From: Adiantum capillus-veneris
Lineage: Eukaryota; Streptophyta; Polypodiopsida; Polypodiales; Pteridaceae
Reading direction: 5' to 3'
Assembly: GCA_014529385.2 (NCBI GenBank)
Contig: CM043950.1
Coordinates: 157,891,545-157,955,544 of the forward strand
DNA length: 64,000 nucleotides
Of the stretch, positions 22,733 through 34,146 are shown in pieces (position 1 is the first letter of the stretch; each line of letters starts with the position of its first letter). A program made the translations under genes and the position numbers. The notes below the pieces were generated by a model that was not told the origin of the DNA, did no database searches, and saw only the letters and a list, made by a program, of their open reading frames with translations.

Positions 22733-23778
22733 TGTTGGACGGACAGACCGCGACGAACGTCGGCATAGAGAGAACTCACCTAACATATAATGTCAACTGA
22801 GGATGAAGCTCGACCCGCAGGCGTGTGGAAGCAACCAAATGGTGTCAACCTCTACTCGACCGACTAATGACTACTTCCTATAGAGATATCAAATCTACAT
22901 GCCATCGGTTCTGTGAATGTGAGAGTCTTCTATGATGCTACCGTAAGCCAAAATCCCGTTAGACGTTCTTGAAACATTACGAAACTTGAGGGATATCCTA
23001 TCAACACCAATAGGCTACTCTCCCTAAGGTCCGTGACCAAAAAAACCTACCCAATACCCTCCGTGCAGAAAACACGTAGGATGTCTGGCCGGTTTTTGCA
23101 GGTCAACATTTCTAAAAACTAAAGTGTCTAATGTGTATCTCTAATCACTCTGAACGCGTGGATATGCTGAAATGCAAAAACGGACAACAGTTACTCACCG
23201 AAACTCCAAAATTAGCTCGCGGGTGAATCTGCCAAAACACAGACGATAGCGCGTGGTGTAAGCATCAACGCGTAGCTCTCCTCGTTGGCAACACACTACT
23301 GCTCTCCGTTCGTGATTCCGACCACCGTAACTCCTATAGCGCACAGACACACTCTCTCACAGTCTCCCAACGACAGAGCAGATTAGATTATTATAAGTCT
23401 TTTTACAAAGCTTTAGGTTTTGGTTTATATACTAAACCTTAGAAAACCTAATGTCCGGCGAAAATGACTTGATTTGTCCCTAGGCTTCTATAGAGCTTAA
23501 TTACAACACCGTGAGCTGGCTTTGCTCATCCAACAAGCATCTGTGGCCTAAATACAATTACCAACTTAAAATATGAAGTTCCCGTAAACATTACAAAAGT
23601 GGCCGTAATGGCTCAAAATGATAATAACGGGATATTTGATGATGTCCATGAGCCTGTATCTTCACATTACAGCATCCATCTTCTTCTTCATCACTTCATC
23701 AGCATCTTTATTTGGAATCTTTAGAGAATCTTTATGGAATCTTTGTGGAAGCATTGTTGAAAGGTTGACCTTTCAACA
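22733..23778 (-). repeat. LTR 2 of the array (shared by both internal regions)
   Basis: 1046 bp, plus-strand ends TGTTGGACGG and TTTCAACA. It serves as the 5' LTR of copy A and the 3' LTR of the interrupted second copy. It contains the segment with CCAACGACAGAGC and TTTGGTTTATATACTAAACC missing from LTR 1, and a half palindrome (ACGTAGGATGTCT) at 23074-23086. Confidence 0.9.
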
Positions 23779-23794
23779 CTCTCCCCCTCTGAAG
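23779..23794 (-). promoter_or_regulatory. polypurine tract of the second copy
   Basis: Minus strand CTTCAGAGGGGGAGAG directly precedes the LTR 2 end. One base differs from the tract at 14216. Confidence 0.85.
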
Positions 23795-24910
23795 TCTTGT
23801 CGTCCCCGACAAGACCCTATGTCTGCAATGGCGTTGACGAGTGATTCATGTTTTGGTGTTGGTTGAAGCTTTTGATGTTGCAGTTGCTTCTACCAGATGC
23901 TTTGTATGTTGTAGAGGTACCTTTTTCTTGTACATGTAGTGTAGTTGAATCCATAGCTCTCCCCCTCCAATTGGTTGTTGTAGCATGAATAAGTCGAGTG
24001 AGGTTTGTTGTTGCAGCAAGTCTTTATCTTGGAAGCTCTGTATTGCTTGTTCTTCGGCTGCATCTTGCATGTGTACCTGTAATTTTGAAGCCTTTTTGAA
24101 TTTTTTTCTGGGCCGTTCCCCTTTGATCTTCTAGTTGATGAGCATGTAGTTGTTTGGGGATGTCGGTTGTCTGCTTTTCTGTGTTTTTATTAAAAAAAAA
24201 AATAGTAAAAATAAAATGTGGCGTATATTACAAAATGAACCTCTTGGATACCTGGATAAGACTAAAGGGAAAAACCCAGTGGGAAAAAAATGCCTTTAGT
24301 CACAATAAAATGGGAGGCTATATGTACTTATGTTTGATGTAACTGAGTTTTGTTGAGTTAAAGTACTTATGGCCGTATGGCTACTATGATTGACTCGATA
24401 CCCATTGGATAAGTGTTAGTAGCTTGAAGTCAGAGTCGTTGTTGTTGAGAAAATGCTTATGAAACCTGTTACCGCTTCGTCATCGTCATTTTGTTGTGTA
24501 AGTGCATGGGTGGAACACAAATCATGTCAAATGCAATTGTACAATGATGGGACATTATATATGCTTGCACATATAGATGCATGGGAAACAATATGCGGTG
24601 CGAGAGGAGTCTGAATGGGTGCTTCCAGGAGTGTACGTAGCTAGAGAAGCAAAAATATGTTTGACTTCAAGAGTTGTTGTTACTCATAAGAAGTGTTTTT
24701 GTCGACGAGGTTTTCTCCACTCTCCTCACTGTGTTCATGTGCATGAGTGTTTTCTAGACTACTCCGCCACTCCAGCATTTAAAATAGTAGAGTTTTAATC
24801 TTATGCTCACCTCTTCCAGCATGAGAGACATGACTTTATGTATGCTCAACTCTCCAGCTTGAACTTATATCTATTAGCTAGACTCATAGACCACAAAAAT
24901 TATTAATACA
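23795..24910 (-). other. 3' noncoding part of the second copy
   Basis: Collinear with 14232-15349. No supported gene. Confidence 0.5.
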
Positions 24911-25556
24911 TGAAGCTTGGGTCTGACACTTGCTCATTTAGTGGCTCATCTGCCCAACTCTTGACTCTTATGCCATGATTTTTATGGCGACTTGACTTAC
25001 TCACGGGAGCTTTCGACCAAGAATAGGTTTTGAAATTCAAAACTCCCATTCTCAAAGAGAGGATTTGTAAAGGACCATACTGGCAATATTGGTTTCTTTT
25101 GCCACACCTGGGTGACCTTGGTTGTCAAAATTTCTTTTTGTTGTTTTTGGTCCCTTGGTTGAGAAGATTGGCTCGCTCCATTCCCCGTAACACTTTGTCT
25201 ATCATGTCTTGACATTTCTTGAGAGCTAGAGATGACTTCAATCTTCTTCGTTATGTGTTGTTATTTTGGCACCCATTTGTATCTGCATCGTGTGATTAGT
25301 GTGTCTCTGCAGATATCCTTTGCCTTGAGTGTGACATTGTCCTTGATTTTGCCTTCTGTGAAATTGCGATTATCTTCAAGCTAAAGTCGTTTGATTGAAG
25401 AATGTTTACGTGGCATCTTTGGTAGCCAGGTAGCCAGATTCTCCGATTTCCTTGATAGTAAACTTGTGCTTGAAGAATTGTAGATGGCACTTCCCATGAT
25501 GTTTTCGATGTCGTATTGATATGTACAAGAGTGCCATTTTTGGGATTATTTATCAA
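24911..25556 (-). pseudogene. C-terminal W-x-P-K tail of the polyprotein (second copy)
   Basis: Counterpart of 15350-15996 with the same 8-bp TGGCTACC duplication at 25421-25436 and the same frame changes. This shows that the damage, or an unusual decoding, is ancestral to both copies. Confidence 0.5.
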
Positions 25557-26700
25557 TGAACTCCTATGGTTGTATGAAGTCCAGTTGAATTTGAAATTTC
25601 TTGCATTCCTTTGGCGAGCCTTGTTGGTTGGTCTCCTTTGGCGATATAAATATGATCTTTGTTGCTTTTGGGGACGCTGTTTGAACCTTTATCCACCACA
25701 TAAGCCGAGGTCTGTGGTTTTGGTAACCAAAGTTTCTTTTGACCCTCATAATAGCTTTGCTCTCCTAACCTATACTGGGAGGCTATCCATCCCATGTGTT
25801 TACCTTTCGTCAATTGGCTAGGATCATTTATCCATATTGAATCCTTGACCTTTATTTCTTCTGCTTTAATGTAGACCTTTGAAAACCTTTGGCGGTTGTG
25901 ATCTCGCAGTGTAGGGTATTTCGGTTGAAAGATTTTCTTTGGAGTCTGTCTTTCATGTGGAAGCATGGGGTCAGTTGATGTCGAAGCTCTGTCTTGAACT
26001 TTCGGGGGCTGGATTGAAGACTCTGATTTAATGGGTTGCTTCTGTTGGTAGGACATTTGTGGTCTCATTTTGGCTTTGCCTTTGTCGGAAGCCGATAATC
26101 TTGGAGCAATAGTAGGCTGGATTTCTTGAGAGCTAGTCGTGATGACCATTGTTGAAAATTCAGGTTCTTCTGCCAATGTTTTTTCCCAATGCTTGGACAA
26201 AATCAAATGTGTACTCATTTTCGATGAATCCACCACTAGGAATTTGTCTCTAATAACGTTTGACCGTAGTTTAAGGGTAGCTTCTGAAATCCCTAAACTT
26301 GTGACAGCTATTCCATGTAATATAGGAACACGTATCTGAATTTTATACTGTTCTGGCTTACCCAGAAGTAACCACAGCCCATAAGACATGACATTAGTCG
26401 TGGCAGTGCAATCTATCTCTGCTGTAAAGTTGAATTTCAGTTTCTCATGCGCATCCCCAACGAGAATTTAATCTTCCTGTTGGCTGCCAAGTAACTGATG
26501 TCCTCGTTGCTTTCGGTACTTTTCTTAGACTTTTGTGCCTTGAAGGCTTTTTCATCCTCTTGTATGTTGAACTTCTTTGTCACTTGACTAGTTGTAGCAT
26601 GTCCCAAGTGCTTACTATGTTCTGTTGTAGCTGCTTCTTGGTGTTCATTGGTAGTTTCTGATTGTGACGCCTTGATTCTTCATTTCAGAAGCTCTCTATC
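25553..26700 (-). pseudogene. retropepsin-like region (second copy)
   Basis: Counterpart of 15993-17150. The N-V-M-S-Y-G-L-W strand, the L-V-V-D-S-S-K-M-S segment and K-K-L-W-L-P-K are present. It differs by an extra base near 26455 and by a TGA (about 26686) where copy A has TCA, so this copy is more damaged. Confidence 0.55.
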
Positions 26701-27905
26701 AATGTTTACTTATTCTAACACTTGAAGGTCATTCAATGGTGACTTTTCTTCTTGGAAATGTTTTGAAGCTTGTGTAGTAGGATGTTGAGGTTTACTCTCT
26801 TCTTCTGATGCAATGGTCGCAGTGGCCTTTGGTTTCCATTGTTCCATGGGTTTTTGTAGAGTCTCTTCTCGAAAATATTCATTCATATCCTGTATTGCTT
26901 GTCCTTGGTAGTCAATATTGGACTCAGTCATTTCCTGTTCTTCTGTGCATTCTATGTCTTCAGCTACATCTTCTTTTAGCTTCTCATACTCTTTGATTTG
27001 TTCAATCACCAATGAAGAGTCCACAATAGAAAATTTATTTGTTAGACTTTCAGCTTCATCCATTGACTCTATTTGCATGTCTTCCACTTGGGATGTGGCA
27101 CTAAGATTTTTTGTTACCTCTGCCACCTCTTCTTGCATTGGCTCACTATCGTCAGAATCTTGGCTTCTTTTGCTCTCGAACCTTGAACTACGAGCTTCAT
27201 CTTCATCACCTTGTGGATGCTCTGACTTGTCCTCACTGAGGTTCCTTAAACGATCTTGAATCAGCTGATTCAAGCAACTGTGTCTTGAGCCTATCTTTTG
27301 TGCTCTGCAACAAGATCTGCTTCTTTTCCGGAGATCTTGTTGGGGATTCTTTCTTCCGTTCCCTTGTTGTCACTGTCTGAACTTTGCTTTTGTCTTGTTG
27401 CTTCTTCTTTTCCATGTAGAGCTTTACTGGGCAGTCCTTCACTAAATGACCAATGGCACATTGGTCGCAATATGTTTTTATCTCAACATGTGCACCCTTT
27501 GGACGAGGCAGCTTTCCATAATACTGCAGATTATGGTTTCCTGTGGTATCTAGATACATATATGACCTCTTGTTTGCATGCATGAACCTGCAGATTACGA
27601 CTGACTTAGATGTATCCACTGGCTTTGTCTCTTTATCCTTCATCATCTTGTCCTTGAGAAGCTGAAAATAGATTCCATTATTGCTTGCATACAAGATTAA
27701 ATCACTATCCATGCTTTCTAGCAGTTGTGATGCTAATTCTTCAATCAGTATATGGTCTTTGACGTGGGGCTTCTGCATAGCCTTAGGGATATGTTTCCGA
27801 GTTGATTTTGGCGAGTTCTGCACCGAGGGTGAAGATTGAACCGAATCTTTGTTTTCCAATTCCCTTGATGGTGCTTTTGGACGGGGTCCAAGTATGTGAC
27901 TTACA
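26701..27905 (-). pseudogene. gag-like gene, 3' part (second copy)
   Basis: Aligns with 17150-18395 of copy A. It keeps all four zinc-knuckle residues (C-D-Q-C-A-I-G-H-L-V-K-D-C), which copy A has lost, and the CAG codon where copy A has TAG. About 61 bp are missing at 27274, with TTCAA at both sides of the gap in copy A. Homology stops at about 27905, where foreign sequence begins. The N-terminal ~280 codons are not on this side. Confidence 0.7.
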
Positions 27906-27960
27906 ATTAGGAAAAATGTGGACTCTCCTTGGGCCATATAGGATTAAGGTTAATTAGGCT

Positions 27961-27993
27961 CCAGCCAATAGGAAGAGAGCAATGTATATAAGT
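27961..27993 (+). promoter_or_regulatory. CCAAT and TATA-like boxes upstream of the spliced gene
   Basis: CCAGCCAATAGG followed about 20 bp later by GTATATAAG, the order and orientation of a Pol II core promoter. It lies ~640 bp before the predicted start codon. Confidence 0.4.
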
Positions 27994-28330
27994 CTAGAAC
28001 CTAAGAAAGGAGAGAGAATAATAGGGTTGTCCACTCATTTATTGCTTTGTATCCTAGAGGGAGGTGGATGGGTAAAAGAGGGAGGGGGAAAAAGGGAGGG
28101 GGGGAGTGGTGGGTCCATAGATACGTTTTTGCAAAAACCCTAAAATTTCAAAATTTTAAAAAAATTAAATGCAAAATATTCCATCCAAAACTCCCCCCAA
28201 ACCTACCCTATGATCAAAAAATCATTTTCTCACTCTAGAACCTTTTTTCCAAGACTCCCTTCCTCCATAGCCCCTTTCCATAACACAAAGTTCTCACTCT
28301 CTCTCTAAACTCTTACACCTTCCTCCTTCT

Positions 28331-28622
28331 TCAAGCTCTCCATTACAACTTTAAGCTCCCACTCTCTCTCTCTCTAAACTGTCTCCCTCCTCCTTCCTCA
28401 AGCTCTCCATTGCAACTTTAAGCTCCCACTCTATCTCTAAACTGTGTCTCCCTCCTCCTTCCTCAAGCTCTCCATTGCAACTTTAAGCTCCCACTCTATC
28501 TCTAAACTGTGTCTCCCTCCTCCTTCCTCAAGCTCTCCATTGCAACTGTAAGCTCCCACACTCTCTCTAAACTGTCTCGCTCCTCCTTCCCCAAGCTCTC
28601 AATTGCAATTTGAAGCTCCCAC
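28331..28622 (+). repeat. 65-bp CT-rich tandem repeat before the spliced gene
   Basis: About five units of TCAAGCTCTCCATTGCAAC, then TTTAAGCTCCCACTC, then CTAAACTGTGTCTCCC. It ends 9 bp before the start codon at 28631, so it would form the 5' UTR. Confidence 0.85.
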
Positions 28623-28630
28623 TAGCATCC

Positions 28631-29991
28631 ATGGCAAAAAATGGTCAAAATAGACCCCCCAAACCCATCATTTAAAGTATGGTTCTCCACAACTCGAAGA
28701 ATGAGGAGCAGTAATGGGAACCTCACGTTTTTCAAGAAGGTGCGTGGGTCTACATGCAACCTTCCGCAATCGGTCCCCATCGTATTCGTGAAAGAACAAA
28801 CATTGATCTCCATTGGAAGGGAAGACTAATAGGCTTCAAGCAAGTAAGAGACAAGGGTACGGTGGCAATCGTTCAACATGTTTTCATGTTTGGACACATG
28901 CGTCTACGAGGGATCACCAACCCAAGGGATTTTCCTTGTAATTGTATGTCCCTTGCATTTCAATGGTTTTGGTGGTAACAAAAAAATGGACTTTTTACAT
29001 CTCACGGACTGTTTTGTTTCTATGTAGATGTTTTCCCTTCTAGCCTTGTGGAGGAGCAACCACTCTCATGCCTTTCAGGCACATTTACGGCCATGCATGC
29101 AAGTCTTGGGGATATGCTCTTCTCCAACACAACTTCATCAAACCTTGCACGACAAAGGGTGTTCTTCTACACCCACAAGTACATTGTACCTACAGATGAG
29201 GAAGGCTACGGAGAGCTACAACCTTTGGAGGCTACAACCTTGCGTAGCATGGAGTGGCCAAATCTAGATGCATTCACTGTAATGTCTTTGAAAGCCAAGA
29301 TTCTAGTTGATGTGAGAGCATCATTAAAATTTGGAAAAGCCTCACGTTCCGTTGGGCTTGGATGGTGTTGTCCTGCTCATGTCTTCGCTAGCATCTTTGG
29401 ATCTTTGCCTTTCCATCATACAAATAATATGTATGTTTGCAAAGATCTACAATACCATACATTGGAAGCCATCCTTGGCGAGAAGTGGGGGTATCTTGAA
29501 GGACTTCACAACGGAGATCGCTTTTGGTGTTAGGTTGGAAGTTTTGGCATTGCTATCCGTTTCACCAAGGTGTGCTCCACCCTTTACGTGCGGTACTTCT
29601 ATGAAAGGTGGATGTGCAAGCTTGGTGAATGGATTCCATTGCAATCCACCGATGCTACAATTCAAGTATTTGATATTGCAATCAAATTGTCGAGTGGTGC
29701 GGTTGAAACCGTCCAAGTGAACAAGCACTGGACATTGGCCAATGTGCGGGAGCACTTAGTGATAATGGGTTTAGAGCATGGAGAAGATACAAAATTTTGC
29801 ATCGGCCGACATAAGGTGAATTATTTTTCTCTCTTAATTATGTTATATTTATGTTCTTTTGATTATTCCCTGCTCTAAGTTGGGTATGTTATTTCTTTTT
29901 TTTTTGCTAGATTGGTAGCCGCATGGAGAGCACGATTCAAATTGAAAAGGCGTGGACCTCGGAAGAGAATTTAATTTTATCATTAGAGTAG
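28631..29991 (+). pseudogene. unrecognised spliced gene with four in-frame TAA/TAG codons
   Basis: From ATG 28631 a single frame runs 395 codons to 29815. It then crosses a 95-bp GT-AG intron (29816-29910) in phase 0 and ends after 26 more codons at TAG 29989. The frame is interrupted by TAA at 28673, 28712 and 28976 and TAG at 29531, but has no TGA and no frameshift. Family not recognised. The C-terminal ~80 residues (F-D-I-A-I-K-L-S-S-G, V-Q-V-N-K-H-W-T-L-A-N-V, then I-E-K-A-W-T) have the alternation of a ubiquitin-like beta-grasp fold, a tentative inference. It runs antisense to the retroelement. It is either a decayed captured gene or one read with unusual decoding. Confidence 0.5.
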
Positions 29992-30233
29992 TTATGTTTT
30001 GTACTTAAATTTCTTATAATATCACAATTGTAAGTTCAAACAGATGGTTGTATCAAATTTTGGCAATGCACATTATCTTAAAGTTGTAGTGATGTGTTTT
30101 TAGAGTTAAATGATTGTAATTTAGTTTGTAAGTTTTTTATAACTTCTTGTTATTTGTGTTACTTTATGAAAATTGTTTAATATTTTAATTATTGTTTTCT
30201 TTTTTTTTTGGGGGGGGGGGGAGGGGGGCGTGC

Positions 30234-30241
30234 TATATAAA
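30234..30241 (+). promoter_or_regulatory. TATA box of the second captured gene
   Basis: TATATAAA inside GCTATATAAAGCC, just after a poly-G run and 96 bp before the start codon at 30337, an ordinary plant promoter distance. Confidence 0.5.
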
Positions 30242-30336
30242 GCCTCCTACCCCCTACCATTTTCACACTCTTTGCCTGTTCACACTCTCATTTGAGCTCC
30301 AACACTCTTTGCATTCCTACTTTAAAAGCTAGCATT

Positions 30337-31115
30337 ATGGCATCCTCCTCCACCCCTCCTGAAGCCACGACGTTACAATGCTTCCAAGCATTTTTACAAA
30401 CAACCGAGTGGCACGATCGTGACGATCTTCACAATTTCTTCACCCAATTCCCTGATGTGAAGGCAACTATTCACCTAAACAACCAATCTTTTCAGCCTAT
30501 CTTGGAATTTTTTTAATTTTACATCGACAAGTATGCTGTACCAATTGTCAGACAAGGGGAATTGTGGATTCCATGCGATTTGCTTCGCTACATACACAAA
30601 GGCGATCGGCCTTTCACCCAGCGACTTCAGCGATTTTGTGTAATTGCAGGTGAGGCAGGTCAGTACATTGAAGATTCACGTTTGAAAAAAAAGAAGGTCG
30701 GCACCCAGTTTTTAAGTCGCTTGGCAACTTTTGTGTTTCTTCTTGCGGAGGAGCCTGAAAGATCTGAGGTGATTTTGCCTCATTTGCGCCTTGGGGGTGT
30801 CGTCAAGGACACAAAGGAGCCCATTACAACACCTTGGGATGCAAGCAAAGAGGGCAATATTCTTGCCCTAACCTACCCAGGAGGTGTCATGGATGCCACG
30901 AAATCCATGGGTGATGAGGGTGCAGAAGCATCCTTTAAGCCCGTTGCAGATGCGCCGGAGGAGACATTAACTCCCGAGGTTTTTTTTGAACACCTCTCCC
31001 CAATTGTGATAGATGGGGAGGAATATTTTTTTTACATGATCTTGAAAAGACTTTTGACATCCGCATGGATGAGTGTATGTCCATCAAAAGCCACGACTCG
31101 TTATATTTCAAAAAG
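30337..31115 (+). pseudogene. unrecognised second captured gene, one in-frame TAA, cut by element D
   Basis: ATG 30337 (M-A-S-S-S-T-P-P-E) opens a frame of ~260 codons with one TAA at 30514 and no shift. Segments include D-D-L-H-N-F-F-T-Q-F-P and a charged region L-A-E-E-P-E-R-S-E-V. The frame meets the element-D insertion at 31115/31121. Across the empty site it would continue from 41666 for seven codons and stop at TAA 41686-41688, ten bases from the stop of the convergent histone gene. No family recognised. The D-D-L-H-N-F-F motif resembles A-D-L-H-S-F-F in the first ORF of element D, possibly by chance. Confidence 0.45.
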
Positions 31116-31120
31116 ATATC
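31116..31120. repeat. target-site duplication ATATC of element D (left)
   Basis: ATATC abuts the left LTR. The identical five bases abut the right LTR at 41661-41665. Confidence 0.85.
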
Positions 31121-31763
31121 TGTTAAGGCGGTTACGCCGCTAGCGGAAGCTAAATAGCAAGAACTCAACCAACAACAGAATTTGTCAGACGAGGACGGAG
31201 CTTGACCCGCAGGCACATGGAAACAACTAGGTGGGTGTCAAATCACCTACTTGACCTTCTAATGACAATCACTACTAAGGAAATCAAATCTAAGTTCTAA
31301 AATACGCAAGTGACTGAAATCCGTACTACGAACGAATGCTATACGAAACAAGATCTAGAATCATTGAATCGATCTCAAAATCAAGGGGAAGTCTATACAC
31401 TAGGTAAGAACAACACCCTAAAGACTTGAACTGCAAACTCAACCTATAACCACTCCGTGCGGTAAACGCGTATGAAGACAGGCCGAAATATACAGGTGAC
31501 CGAAACTTGACCCCGATGGTACTAATGTGTAGCTCTACTCGTTGTGGTTCTATAGATATGCTGCACGCTCAATTCCGACACACGAGTTGGAAGAAAACTC
31601 ACACCGAAGCTCGTAGGAACTTACCACACATAGAAGCCGATAGCACGCACTCTTGGTATCTGTGCGTAGCTCTCACCGTTGCTAGCACAATGGCGGTGTC
31701 GCTTCTCCAATGGCGGCTCCGTAGCTCGCATAGCAAGTAGATAAGACTCTCTCTCTCTATCTA

Positions 31764-31845
<82 letters not shown>

Positions 31846-32135
31846 ACACAGTCACGGCGCTCAAAAACTCACTTTGATTAATAATCTCCCCCCTCCTTTT
31901 AGGTTACAAAAACTTTGGCTTATATACCTCAGCCTTGGAGGTGAGAACATCTCTAACTAATTACATCAGCAAGTGAAATTACTTCGGGATTACAAGCTGG
32001 AAACTCAATTGAGTCCCGTTACTTAATGAATGGCTCAAATCAAAATTATTGTCGGAAAGACATTTATTACAATCAATGGTTACAAAATGATGAGTGTGAG
32101 CAAAAATGTGGGTGTGATCCTCTGTTGGCTCAGCA
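31121..32135 (-). repeat. left (3') LTR of element D
   Basis: Plus-strand start TGTTAAGGCGGTTACG, end GGCTCAGCA. It pairs with 40644-41660. It includes the (CT)n tract at 31747-31842 and a half-palindrome relative (ACGCGTATGAAGAC) near 31467. Confidence 0.95.
31747..31842. repeat. (CT)n/(CTAT)n microsatellite in the left LTR of D
   Basis: Nearly uninterrupted CT dinucleotides with a short CTAT block at the left end. The matching tract in the other LTR (41272-41368) is pure CT. Confidence 0.98.
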
Positions 32136-32149
32136 CTCCCCCCCTTCCG
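32136..32149 (-). promoter_or_regulatory. polypurine tract of element D
   Basis: Minus strand CGGAAGGGGGGGAG directly before the LTR terminus TGCTGAGCC. Confidence 0.85.
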
Positions 32150-32185
32150 CGTTCATGTCGTCCCTGACATGACTTTTATGCTTGG

Positions 32186-32947
32186 TCAATAAAGTCCTGT
32201 CGTCTTGAGCATCTGCAAATGTGATTCGTATCGTAGGTTACCGATGGTCAAGGTTGGGCCGAATATTTTGCTTTCGTGGGTGAAAAAGCCGGTGTAGAAA
32301 GCTTCTTCGAATGTTTGCATGTGGAAGCTAGGCAAAAACATAATCCTTTGGTATAGGAGGTGTAACACTTTTGGAGAAGGCTGCAATGAAAGATCGTACA
32401 TCATATTAGTCACTATGTCGGCCGTCGATAGTAGACTCGAGGTCGTGGCTTTATTTGGCGTGAACACTTCAATGCAAGCTAAGAGAGTCCTGCAGATTTT
32501 CTTGAGCATTTGACATGAAAGGTCAGGAGAGCCAGTAAAGAGCTTGATGGTGCCCGTTAGGGTTTTCACCATGTAGGCTTTACCTATTCTCTCTCCTGCC
32601 TTTGGTCCTGGCATCCTGGGAAAATTAAGCCAATTTGGCTTCTTTTCTGCAATCTTGCCATGCTCTTTCCAGTTTCTGACTCTTGGCACCGGGCAGAAGG
32701 TTGCATCCTCCCGAATCTCCTTTGGTGCCTCCACCAAGTAGATGAGGTAGGCTGGGTATTTGTTCAGCCAACCTTTCCTCCATCTAGGTTGTGAATCTAC
32801 TATCTTCTTTGATTGTTCCTCCTTTGTGATGTCGCCTTTGTAAAGAGCGACATACTGCTCCTCCTCTATTCTCTTTTTTGTCTTTAGCACTTCAAATTTC
32901 ATCAAAGGGAAAGGCAGGCTGGGTTGCATCCACTGTTCATGGAGCAC
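32186..32947 (-). CDS. element D third ORF, unrecognised, 253 aa
   Basis: Open from 32947 to a TGA at 32186, ending only ~40 bp before the polypurine tract. Features include basic Trp-rich stretches (R-W-R-K-G-W-L-N-K-Y-P-A-Y-L) and hydrophobic helices. No RT, integrase or protease motif is present. The frame can be extended upstream through a TAG (V-L-H-E-Q-W preceded by G-L-D-T-K) toward the coiled-coil ORF, from which it is offset by one frame. It is the 3'-most product of the element and function is unknown. Confidence 0.5.
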   Translation of the reverse strand: MLHEQWMQPSLPFPLMKFEVLKTKKRIEEEQYVALYKGDITKEEQSKKIVDSQPRWRKGWLNKYPAYLIYLVEAPKEIREDATFCPVPRVRNWKEHGKIAEKKPNWLNFPRMPGPKAGERIGKAYMVKTLTGTIKLFTGSPDLSCQMLKKICRTLLACIEVFTPNKATTSSLLSTADIVTNMMYDLSLQPSPKVLHLLYQRIMFLPSFHMQTFEEAFYTGFFTHESKIFGPTLTIGNLRYESHLQMLKTTGLY

Positions 32948-32982
32948 TTTTGTGTCTAGTCCCTAAAGTCTAATGGAGATTA

Positions 32983-34125
32983 GAGTCTCCTCTCCCATTC
33001 CATTTCCGCCTTGGCACTCTCCTCTGCTGACTTTTCTATTTGGTCATGGAGCCTTTGTTCTTCTTCTTCAAAGATTCTTGAAGTCGAGGCCACCTCTTAA
33101 GCTGGGGCTGGATCTTCAATTGTGGTTGCCTCTCCAGTTTCTGGTAGCTCTATGGCTGCTCCACCTGATTCTTCTTGTGGTGTCTCTGTCTCTCTTCTTT
33201 GTTGCTCTTGTAGATCTTGGAGCTGTTTGCGGAGGGCCTCATTCTCTGTCCGTAGTGTTTGATTTTCTAATGTGAGCCTCTCCTCTGCAGCCAATGATCC
33301 CTCCGCAATGTGCAACCTTTGCACTTGCTCTAATCTCAGCTCTCTTTGTAAGCTTTGGACCTGGTCTTCCAAAGCTGGTATGATAGCTCCCTCTTGTTCG
33401 GTTCCTGCTCTGCTAGCTCTAGGGGTAGTCCTGAGTCTAGTGATTGTTCTTTCTTGGAGCTCGACTCTCTCCCTTAGCTCAATGAGCTCATCCTTGGCCG
33501 CCTCCAACTCATCCTCTATCCGCTCCCTTGCTTCCTGTGCACTTGTTACTTCTCTTGAAGCCTCGGCTAGCTGGAGTATCAAGCCGTCTCTCTCGTTTTC
33601 CGCGTCATAGAGTGATGCTTTATGACTTTCACATTCAGTCATAGCATTCTCTAATTTTCTCTGCAACTCCACTTCCCTTTGTTTGGCTGTCTCAATCTCT
33701 ACTTCCTTTGCCTTGGACCTTTCTTTTATCTTGCTGAGCAGTTCATGCACCATGTGCATTTCTTTTTCATCATCATCTGTCAACTCTAAAGCTCTTTCCG
33801 CCACCACCTCCACTGGCTTTGTCTCTTCTAGTACTTTCGGTTCGTCCAGTTTCTCTTCACTTTCTTTTTTACTCTTTGTTTTTTCCTCCGTTCCTCTCCG
33901 TTCATCTTGTTTTTGTAGGGTGATCCCATAAACTGCCTCAAGGGCCTCTTCTTCGGTGTATCCTATCTCTACCAGATCCTCATAATCATTTCTCTTTTGC
34001 TGAACTGGATCTATCTTCTTTTCTTTGGTCTCAACCTCTGGCTTTTCCAAATCATCTGTGTCCACCTCTACTGTGGTGTCCTCCACAATTTTTTCCGTCT
34101 TCTTAGGGCTTGGTACATCAGTCAT
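32983..34125 (-). CDS. element D second ORF, long coiled-coil protein
   Basis: 342 codons from ATG 34125 to TAA 33097. The N-terminal ~110 residues are acidic/basic. From residue ~115 to ~310 the sequence is a near-continuous heptad pattern rich in Glu, Leu, Arg (for example L-R-E-R-V-E-L-Q-E-R-T-I-T-R-L). The coiled-coil pattern continues in frame past the TAA (I-F-E-E-E-E-Q-R-L-H-D-Q-I-E-K) to a second TAA at about 32981, so the original protein was longer. It lies in the same frame as the first ORF, eight codons after its TAA. A structural, particle-assembly role is plausible but inferred. Confidence 0.6.
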
Positions 34126-34146
34126 AGAGGGATATCTGTCCTCAGC

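Noticed and set aside
28975-29027. A 53-bp intron (GTAAC...TGTAG) removing the TAA at 28976
   Set aside because: Splicing there leaves the downstream coding frame out of register. The frame is continuous without it.
31747-31842. Open frames in the CT/GA microsatellites as Arg-Glu or Ser-Leu repeat proteins
   Set aside because: They are translations of simple dinucleotide repeats and have no support beyond an open frame.
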